In this document: positions 58,215 through 64,000 of the stretch, piece by piece
Position numbering within the stretch: the first letter of the stretch is position 1
Layout of the letters: the number at the start of each line of letters is the position of its first letter
From: Candidatus Eiseniibacteriota bacterium
Lineage (GTDB): Bacteria; Orphanbacterota; Orphanbacteria; Orphanbacterales; Orphanbacteraceae
DNA: 64,000 nt
Assembly (NCBI GenBank): GCA_029262235.1
Contig: JAJCZU010000006.1
Span: 136,934 to 200,933, forward strand
Reading direction: 5' to 3'
Notes under the pieces: generated by a model
What the model saw: only the letters and a program-made list of their open reading frames with translations
Databases searched by the model: none
What the model was told of the DNA's origin: nothing
Made by a program: the position numbers and the translations under genes

Positions 58215-58927
58215 GAAACATATTCGCCGTCATGCGCAAGGAGTTCCGGGGCTACTTCGACTCCCCGGTCGCCTATATCTACATCACGTTCTTTACCGTG
58301 CTTTCGACCTGGCTCTTCATGCGGAGTTTCTTCCTCGTCAGCCAGGCGACGATGCGCGGTTACTTCGGCATTCTGCCCTGGCTCCTGCTCTTCTTCATTC
58401 CCGCCGTCACGATGCGCCTCTGGGCCGAAGAGAAGAAGCTCGGGACGATCGAACTGCTCATGACGCTGCCGCTCAAGGACGTGGAAGTGGTGCTCGGTAA
58501 ATTTTTCGCGAGCTTCCTGTTTCTGGCGGTCACGCTCGTGCTCTCGCTCGCGCTCCCGATCATGGTGTCGATGCTCGGCGAGCCGGATCTCGGGTCGATC
58601 GCGGGCGGGTATCTGGGCGCGATTCTGCTCGGGGGCGCGTACCTCGCGATCGGGCTTTTCGTGTCGTCGCTCACCGAGAATCAGATCATCGCGTTCATCA
58701 TCGGCGTCACGATTACGTTCTTGCTGTTCGTGATAGGGGAGGAGTTCGTCGTCTACAACGCGCCGGACGCGATCGTGCCGATGCTCAAGTTCCTGGGAAT
58801 GGGCGCGCACTTCGACTCCATCGGCCGCGGCGTGGTCGACTCGCGCGACGTGATCTACTACCTGTCGCTCATCGGCTTCTTTCTCTTCCTGAACGTGCGC
58901 TCTGTCGAGAGCCGGAAGTGGAAGTGA
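58211..58927 (+). CDS. ABC-2 permease, GldF-like
   Basis: The 238-aa polytopic protein has six membrane helices. It opens RNIFAVMRKEFRGYFDSPVAY, the start of GldF-type permeases, and carries TMRLWAEEKKLGTIELLMTLPL, the ABC-2 signature segment. It is coupled by ATGA to the ATPase and followed after 7 nt by the GldG-like gene. Confidence 0.9.
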   Translation: MRNIFAVMRKEFRGYFDSPVAYIYITFFTVLSTWLFMRSFFLVSQATMRGYFGILPWLLLFFIPAVTMRLWAEEKKLGTIELLMTLPLKDVEVVLGKFFASFLFLAVTLVLSLALPIMVSMLGEPDLGSIAGGYLGAILLGGAYLAIGLFVSSLTENQIIAFIIGVTITFLLFVIGEEFVVYNAPDAIVPMLKFLGMGAHFDSIGRGVVDSRDVIYYLSLIGFFLFLNVRSVESRKWK

Positions 58928-58934
58928 GGACGCC

Positions 58935-60518
58935 ATGAGCAGAAGAACCACGGCCGGTACGAATTCGTTTCTGCTGATTTCGGTGCTGCTGGCGGCGCTC
59001 GTGCTGCTGAACCTGATCGCGCAGAAGAAGTTTTTCCGGATCGATCTCACCGAAGACAAGCAGTACACGCTGACCGACGCGACGCGCGGGCGGCTTGCGG
59101 CTCTCGACGATGTCGTGAACATCGACGTGTATTTCTCGAACGATCTCCCGACCTATCTCGTGACGCTCACGCAGCAGGTCGAGGACCTGCTCGAAGAGTA
59201 CGGGGCGTACGGACGGGAGAATCTCGCGATCGAATGGCAGGACCCGGCGAGCGATCCGGAAGTCGAACGGCGGTGCCGCGCGCTCGGCATTCCGCAGGTG
59301 CAGCTCAACATCATCGAAAAGGACAAGGCCCAGGTCGCGAACGCGTATCTCGGGATCGCGATCCAGTACGAAGACCGCAGCGAAGTGATCCCGATCGTGC
59401 AGAACGTCGACAACCTCGAGTACGAACTGACGGCCGCGATCATCAAGGTGTACCAGCGGGAGCCGAAGACGGTGGCCCTCGTCGGCGGAAGTCCGGATGT
59501 GACGCACGAAACCGGGCTCAGCGTCGCAAAGAGGGAGCTCGAGCGCCAGTACGAAGTAGTCACCGCGGATCTCGAGTCCGGCGCGATCGACCCGGACGTG
59601 CATACGCTCGTCCTCGTGCAGCCCGACGGACTCGGCCCGAACGCGCGTTACGCGATCGATCAGTTCGTGATGCGGGGCGGCGCGGTTCTGGCCTACGTCG
59701 ATGCGATCAAGCTCGCGGAAGGGCTCGTGGCCGCGTCACCGCGTGAGAGCGGGATCGGCGATCTGCTCCAGCATTACGGCGTGGACGTCGGGGCGAACCT
59801 CGTGCTCGACCGTACGAACGAAAGCGCCGCATTCAATCAGGGCTTCATCACGTTCAGCGTTCCGTATCCGTTCTGGCCGAAGATTACGCGCGCGGGCATG
59901 AATCAGAATAACCCGATGGTGAACCAGCTCGAAGGGCTCGTGATGCCGTGGGTTTCATCCGTTGCCGCGGCGCCCGATGCGCCCGGGTCGATCACGATCG
60001 ACACGCTCGTTTCGTCGTCGCCGTTCGCATGGCGGATGACCGACCGGTTCGATCTCAACCCGCAGCAGCGCTTCCCGGATGCGCCGCGTGATCCGCAGAG
60101 CGCGATCCCGCTCGCCGTCGTGGCGTCAGGCGCGTTCCCGAGCTTCTACGATGAAGCATCGCTTGCCGCGGAAGGGCGGGACGACGCGAACTTCATCGCG
60201 ACCGGGGCCGAAACGCGCGTCGTGGTCGTGGGAACCGCGAACGCCGTTCTCGACGAAATGATCCAGCAGTTCCCCGTGAACACATTGCTTCTGCAGAACG
60301 CCGTCGACTGGCTCACGCTCGGGAACGATCTCATCTCGATTCGCTCGCGCGGCGCCACCGACCGGCCGCTGAAAGAAGTGAGTGAGAAGGGGAAGACGTG
60401 GATCCGCTTCCTCGTGACGTTCGGTGTGCCGCTGCTCGTGGTTCTTCTCGGGCTCATTCGCTGGGGCCAGATCCGCAAGCGTCGCGCGGCCGGAATCGGA
60501 GGAGTCAAGCTGTCATGA
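58935..60518 (+). CDS. GldG-like ABC transporter auxiliary protein
   Basis: The 527-aa protein has an N-terminal membrane helix (about 13-33), a large periplasmic-type region and a C-terminal helix (about 497-515). It matches the GldG/ABC-transporter auxiliary family: FFRIDLTEDKQYTLTDATR, EYELTAAIIKVYQREPKTVA and VNTLLLQNAVDWLTLGNDL. It joins the GldA/F-type ATPase and permease as third component; the exported substrate is unknown. The stop overlaps the next start (ATGA). Confidence 0.9.
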   Translation: MSRRTTAGTNSFLLISVLLAALVLLNLIAQKKFFRIDLTEDKQYTLTDATRGRLAALDDVVNIDVYFSNDLPTYLVTLTQQVEDLLEEYGAYGRENLAIEWQDPASDPEVERRCRALGIPQVQLNIIEKDKAQVANAYLGIAIQYEDRSEVIPIVQNVDNLEYELTAAIIKVYQREPKTVALVGGSPDVTHETGLSVAKRELERQYEVVTADLESGAIDPDVHTLVLVQPDGLGPNARYAIDQFVMRGGAVLAYVDAIKLAEGLVAASPRESGIGDLLQHYGVDVGANLVLDRTNESAAFNQGFITFSVPYPFWPKITRAGMNQNNPMVNQLEGLVMPWVSSVAAAPDAPGSITIDTLVSSSPFAWRMTDRFDLNPQQRFPDAPRDPQSAIPLAVVASGAFPSFYDEASLAAEGRDDANFIATGAETRVVVVGTANAVLDEMIQQFPVNTLLLQNAVDWLTLGNDLISIRSRGATDRPLKEVSEKGKTWIRFLVTFGVPLLVVLLGLIRWGQIRKRRAAGIGGVKLS

Positions 60519-61516
60519 CACGCAACCCGCTCGCGCTCGCGGCGCTCCTGATCCTGCTCGTCGCCGGCATCTACTTCATGATTCGCCCGGCACCCGAAAC
60601 AGAAACGACCGGACAGGCGCGCCTCTACCCGGACCTCGATACGGCCGCGGTCGACGCGATCGCGGTCACGGGCAGGACCGACCATGCGGAGCTGACGCGC
60701 GGGGAGGACGGCTGGGTCGTCGCCACGGAAGGCGGTTTTCCTGCCGAGCGCACGGGTGTCGATCGCATTCTTCGCGAGCTCGTGCACCTGGATGCCGGAG
60801 AAGTCGTGTCGCGGCGGGCTGAGAAGTATGAGCGTTTCGAGGTCGATACGGTCGCCGGCGTTCGTGTCACCGTCGGCGCTGCCGGGAACGACGTTGCGCA
60901 GTTCGTGATCGGGAAGCGCGGCCCGGACATGACGAGCACTTATGTGCGTGACATGGCGCGCCCGGAAGTGTTTCTGCAGCCGAACGCGTTGTCGTCGCTT
61001 TTCGATCGCAGCGGCAAGACATGGAAAGAGAAAGAGATTTTCAATATCGAAATGAGCGATATGCAGACCCTCACGGTAACGCGCGGCGACGAGCGACTCG
61101 TGTTTTCGCAGCGCGACGGCGACTGGTTCGTCGAGGAGCCCGCGGGATATGTGAAAACGGGGCCGCTGCTCGTCGCGATGGCGCGCGTCATGACGCGCCT
61201 GACGGCGATCGACTTTCCGCCGGAAGCGGAGCGGGCGCTGGCCGGATTCGACGCACCGGAAGCACGGGTGGAAGTGGGCTTGCGCGATGGCGCGAGCCGT
61301 GTTCTCCTGATCGGGGCCGAACGCGAAGGGAACGCCGGTCGACTTGTCCGGCGCGGGAGCGACGACGTGCTTTTCTCCGTGCAGTCTTCGCGGCTCACGA
61401 ACTTCCTTCGCCCGACCGAAGAGCTCATCAAGCCGGCACCGGAGCCCGAATCCCCGGAAACGGCCACGGACGCGCCGGCAGCGACCGATGCGCCTGCTGC
61501 GTCAGAAGCGAGATAG
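60515..61516 (+). CDS. DUF4340-domain membrane-anchored protein
   Basis: The 333-aa protein has one N-terminal membrane helix (about 4-22). Two related DUF4340-type modules follow, each beta-rich (DAIAVTGRTDHAELTRGEDG; TLTVTRGDERLVFSQRDGDW), and a Pro/Glu/Ala-rich end. DUF4340 proteins usually follow gldF/gldG-like genes, and this one is coupled to GldG by an ATGA overlap, which supports a shared complex. Function unknown. Confidence 0.88.
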   Translation: MTRNPLALAALLILLVAGIYFMIRPAPETETTGQARLYPDLDTAAVDAIAVTGRTDHAELTRGEDGWVVATEGGFPAERTGVDRILRELVHLDAGEVVSRRAEKYERFEVDTVAGVRVTVGAAGNDVAQFVIGKRGPDMTSTYVRDMARPEVFLQPNALSSLFDRSGKTWKEKEIFNIEMSDMQTLTVTRGDERLVFSQRDGDWFVEEPAGYVKTGPLLVAMARVMTRLTAIDFPPEAERALAGFDAPEARVEVGLRDGASRVLLIGAEREGNAGRLVRRGSDDVLFSVQSSRLTNFLRPTEELIKPAPEPESPETATDAPAATDAPAASEAR

Positions 61517-61519
61517 CGC

Positions 61520-61951
61520 GTGTCGCGACCCACATTTCCCGAAATCTACATGAAGATGGCGTTCGAGCTTTCGAAGCGGAGCACGTGTCAGAGATTGCAG
61601 GTCGGCACCGTGATCGCGTCTGTCGACTACCGCCGTATTCTGGCTGTGGGATATAACGGGAACGCGTCGGGCCTCGCCAACACGTGTGACCGGACCGAGC
61701 CCGGGAACTGCGGCTGCCTGCACAGCGAAGAGAATGCCGTCATCAACTGCGTGGAACCGCGCGAGACGCCGAAGATCGTGCTCGTCACGCATCTGCCGTG
61801 TTCGCAATGCGCCAAACGCCTGATCAACCTGGGCGGCGTGAAGCGTATCTATTACGCGCACGAATATCGTTCGAAGTCTTCGCTCCCCCTGCTCGAACAG
61901 ACCGGCGTCGAGATCGAGCATCTGCCGGGCGACTGGCCCGCGGAAGCGTAG
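61520..61951 (+). CDS. dCMP deaminase family protein (ComEB-like)
   Basis: Zinc deaminase that would turn dCMP into dUMP for thymidylate synthesis. The 143-aa sequence has the catalytic CLHSEENAV (H-x-E with Ser for Ala) and zinc PCSQCAKRLINLGGVKRIYY. A Cys/Gly-rich insert (CDRTEPGNCGCLHS) matches the family's second metal site. The GTG start is 3 nt after the DUF4340 stop, so it is probably in the same operon. It could alternatively be a related competence-type deaminase. Confidence 0.92.
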   Translation: MSRPTFPEIYMKMAFELSKRSTCQRLQVGTVIASVDYRRILAVGYNGNASGLANTCDRTEPGNCGCLHSEENAVINCVEPRETPKIVLVTHLPCSQCAKRLINLGGVKRIYYAHEYRSKSSLPLLEQTGVEIEHLPGDWPAEA

Positions 61952-61952
61952 C

Positions 61953-63725
61953 TCAGCGCACGAAGCGAATCGCGCGACTCACCCGCTCACTCCCGCTCGT
62001 GACCACGAAGAAGTACAGCCCGGTCGGCACGAAGCGGCCGTCGTCATCCCGTCCGTCCCAGAGCGCTCCGAAATCCGTGGCAGGCAGTGTGCGCATGCGG
62101 CGACCGTTGATCGCGTACACGGCGATCTCGTCGGGCCGGGCCCCGGCCGCAAGACTCCAGCGCGCGGTCGTTTCGGCCCCGCTGCGGATCACGTTCGGAT
62201 ACACGCTCAGAGCGCCCGCGTTCGAAGACGCCGGCGGGAGAGTCGTCGGCGTCGCGCCGTTGTAAAAGACGTAGAGCGAGTCGGCGGTCTCGTCGACGAC
62301 CGAGAGATCGAGGTCGCCGTCGCCGTCGAGGTCGTGCGCCCATGTGTACGACCCGGTCTGCGCGACCGTCAGGCTCGTGTCGAGATTGATCATACCCGTC
62401 CCGTCATTCAGAAAGACGTCGACGCCGCGGCCGCTGTAACACGAAGCCATGGCGTCGATGTCGCCGTCGCCGTCGATGTCGGCCGCGAAGACGCCGAGCG
62501 GAAAATCGCGCGTCAGGCGCGTGTTGCGAACGGGGAAGACTCCCGTCCCGTCGTTCAGCAGCACGTGAATGCGGTCGTTCCACGAAGACACGGACACGAA
62601 GTCGAAATCGCCGTCTCCGTCGAAGTCGTTGCCGTTCAGGCACCACGGGCCGCGGCCGATCCGGTAGTGCCCCGTCGTCAGAAACGTCCCGTCTCCCTGA
62701 TTCTCGAGCACCACGAGGCTGTCGATGTCGTGACACGCCACACCGATGTCGAGATGCCCGTCCCCGTTCAGGTCGCCCGTGCGGATCGCGAAGGGCCCCG
62801 TCAGCACGTCCGTGTACTGCGTCACGGTCGGGAAGAGGCCGGTGCCGTCGTTGTAGAACAGGTAGACGCGGTTCTGCGAGCGTGACGTCACGCAAAGGTC
62901 GATGTCGTTGTCCCCGTCGAAGTCGCCGCCGTGAATCTGGCGCGTCTGCACGCCGGCCGGGTAGGTGCCGTTTGCCGTGAACGTGCCGGTGCCGTCGTTC
63001 GCGAGTACGGACATGGTGCCGCCGTTGATGTCGGCCGTCGCCACATCCTGATCTCCGTCGTTGTCGAAGTCGTCCCCGTAGATCGAAGACGGGAGCAGGC
63101 CGACGCCATAGTCGGCACGCGCGTCGAAGATCCCGTCACCGCCGTCGTTCAGGAACACCGAGACGTTGTTCGTCCCTTCGTTGGGCACGGCGAGGTCCGG
63201 GGTGCCGTCGTTATCGAGATCCCCGCCGTGGATGAAGTACGGGATGTTCGCCGCCGGATACGTCTTCACGGTCTTCCACTCCGCCGTCGCGGGCGCCGAC
63301 GCGATCGTGAACGCGAAGAAGTGCCCGCCCGGCAGGCTGTCGGTCGGCGAGGATCGGAGCGCGCGGTGCAGGTTGATGCTGACGAGATCCCCCGGCAGCC
63401 ACGCTTTCGGCCCGTTCGTGAACACGATCGTGTCGCCCGCGAGCGCGACGTTCCCCGTGTGCAGTCCCGACATCGTCGCCGCCACGCGCACCATGTCCGG
63501 CGCGAGGTTCGTCGGCGTCGCGTCGAGCACGACGCGGATCTCGGAGAGCGCGGGCGAAACTGCAAGCGCATAGCGTGAGGGCGACGTGTCCGTCACGCCG
63601 AGGGCCCGGGCGTCTCCCGGGGTCAGAAGCGCCAGCACGGTCAGCAGCGCGGGCAGCGCAGGCAGCGCGAAAACGAGCGCGCGCCTTGCGGTCCGCCCGA
63701 TTCGTGTGAGGGACGTCATTCCCAT
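61953..63725 (-). CDS. Secreted FG-GAP/VCBS-repeat protein with FlgD-like C-terminal domain
   Basis: About 590 aa. A long signal region (LVFALPALPALLTVLALLTP, cleavage near DARA) is followed by a Big-like/Ig domain and six or seven FG-GAP-type repeats with calcium-binding DxDxDG loops (GGDLDNDGTPDLAVPNEG; GDDFDNDGDQDVATADI; GDLNGDGHLDIGVACHDIDS; AADIDGDGDIDAMASCYSG). The C-terminus has the FCB sorting-tail style (VYAINGRRMRTLPA; WDGRDDDGRFVPTGLYFF). It is probably a surface or secreted adhesin-like protein. The ATG at 63725 follows an AGGAGAAGGA Shine-Dalgarno; the start overlaps the AmrS-like gene by 10 bp. Confidence 0.87.
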   Translation of the reverse strand: MGMTSLTRIGRTARRALVFALPALPALLTVLALLTPGDARALGVTDTSPSRYALAVSPALSEIRVVLDATPTNLAPDMVRVAATMSGLHTGNVALAGDTIVFTNGPKAWLPGDLVSINLHRALRSSPTDSLPGGHFFAFTIASAPATAEWKTVKTYPAANIPYFIHGGDLDNDGTPDLAVPNEGTNNVSVFLNDGGDGIFDARADYGVGLLPSSIYGDDFDNDGDQDVATADINGGTMSVLANDGTGTFTANGTYPAGVQTRQIHGGDFDGDNDIDLCVTSRSQNRVYLFYNDGTGLFPTVTQYTDVLTGPFAIRTGDLNGDGHLDIGVACHDIDSLVVLENQGDGTFLTTGHYRIGRGPWCLNGNDFDGDGDFDFVSVSSWNDRIHVLLNDGTGVFPVRNTRLTRDFPLGVFAADIDGDGDIDAMASCYSGRGVDVFLNDGTGMINLDTSLTVAQTGSYTWAHDLDGDGDLDLSVVDETADSLYVFYNGATPTTLPPASSNAGALSVYPNVIRSGAETTARWSLAAGARPDEIAVYAINGRRMRTLPATDFGALWDGRDDDGRFVPTGLYFFVVTSGSERVSRAIRFVR

Positions 63726-64000
63726 GATTCCTTCTCCTGTCGTTGAAATGAAACTCTGCGGGGAAGACCCGGGGATGAAGGTCCGTTTCGCGTATCGTGG
63801 AATACTCCGGGAACCGTGTGGCCGCAGTGGCCGCACTTTCCGTTGACAATATTATTGGCGAGAATCGAGTGCCAGCTTCTTTCGATGATCGCGCGTGCAC
63901 ACGACGGGCAGTACGTGGTCTGTCCCTCCGGATCGTGAATGTTTCCTACATAAACGAACTGGAGCCCTGCTTCGCGTGCGATAGTGCGCGCGCGGTGCAG
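63716..64000 (-). CDS. amrS: AmmeMemoRadiSam radical SAM protein, C-terminal part (truncated by window edge)
   Basis: The frame is open from the window edge to a TGA at 63718-63716, giving 94 visible residues. It reads LHRARTIAREAGLQFVYVGN, IHDPEGQTTYCPSCARAIIE and then CGHCGHTVPGVF, the C-terminal zinc-type CxxC...CxxC region of the radical SAM protein of the AMMECR1-MEMO1-radical SAM system. The radical SAM core and partner genes lie outside the window. The stop falls inside the start of the FG-GAP gene (10-bp overlap), an unusual link between an enzyme and a secreted protein. Confidence 0.8.
   Translation of the reverse strand: MHRARTIAREAGLQFVYVGNIHDPEGQTTYCPSCARAIIERSWHSILANNIVNGKCGHCGHTVPGVFHDTRNGPSSPGLPRRVSFQRQEKESWE

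Noticed and set aside
63843-63848. TTGACA promoter near the window end
   Set aside because: It lies inside the AmrS-like coding frame, and no suitable -10 or plus-strand gene follows.
1-64000. tRNA or rRNA genes
   Set aside because: Gene-free gaps are short. None showed a T-arm-like GGTTCGAATCC pattern with acceptor pairing, or rRNA-like conserved stretches.

Overview
The window is GC-rich, densely coding DNA with no rRNA, tRNA, CRISPR array or transposase gene that I could find. Several secreted proteins end in the NPFNP / GxYxxR-type FlgD-like Ig sorting tail, next to LVIVD-repeat, FG-GAP-repeat, OmpA-like and C-terminal-Trp outer-membrane proteins. There is also a GldA/F/G-like ABC cluster with a DUF4340 protein. 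Together these suggest a Gram-negative, uncultured bacterium of the FCB superphylum (Eisenbacteria-like lineages fit best). This placement is inference from gene content, not a phylogeny.

Layout: 1-2444 is an rsmB / PASTA protein / rpe cluster, followed by an HNH endonuclease and a convergent LysM-like protein. After a 450-bp repeat-bearing gap, 4987-9882 is the classical ffh-rpsP-khpA-rimM-trmD-rplS-rnhB-yraN operon. 9876-15618 encodes an outer-membrane barrel, a lipoprotein and a 1260-aa LVIVD/FlgD-Ig secreted protein. 15743-21832 runs recD2, an AtoE-like carrier, an ArnT-like glycosyltransferase and a PAP2-type membrane phosphatase, followed by trxA.

22384-29583 is an accessory-looking regulatory island. 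It holds a 1692-aa kinase-ATPase-TPR-GAF-AAA+-Fis regulator, then an AT-richer spacer with two matching operator-like dyads 120 bp apart. A 76-aa membrane/secreted small protein, a degenerate AAA+ protein and an unrecognised protein follow, the last two possibly split by a frameshift. 29710-35413 holds a family-4 uracil-DNA glycosylase, prepilin peptidase, rlmE, a PtsN-like EIIA and a membrane spermidine-synthase-like/TPR protein. 35402-43557 holds a PIG-L deacetylase, a YhaM-like exoribonuclease and an AddB/AddA helicase-nuclease pair. 43629-50301 contains an unknown protein, a strongly foldable 97-nt inverted repeat, two methyltransferases, a TMTC-like membrane TPR protein, a beta-helix lipoprotein and a putative metal-dependent hydrolase.

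At 50270-50824 an AhpD-like peroxidase reads through an in-frame TGA exactly where the second catalytic Cys of CxxC should be. A bacterial-SECIS-like hairpin starts 9 nt downstream, so this is very probably a selenoprotein and is the strongest single finding. 50827-57099 (minus strand, mostly) carries CYTH, OmpA-like, Tag, DinB, LspA, flippase, ferredoxin and geranylgeranyl-reductase-family genes. 57270-61951 is the Gld-like ABC operon plus a dCMP-deaminase-type enzyme. The window ends with an FG-GAP secreted protein and the C-terminal end of an AmmeMemoRadiSam radical SAM protein.

Promoters are recognisable and similar to one another: TTGACA-N16/17-TACACT before rplS and trxA, a TTGCGC-N16-TACACT relative before recD2, and TTGACC-N18-TATACT before the yhaM-like gene. 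Housekeeping genes are often linked by 4-bp ATGA or GTGA overlaps, which implies translational coupling.
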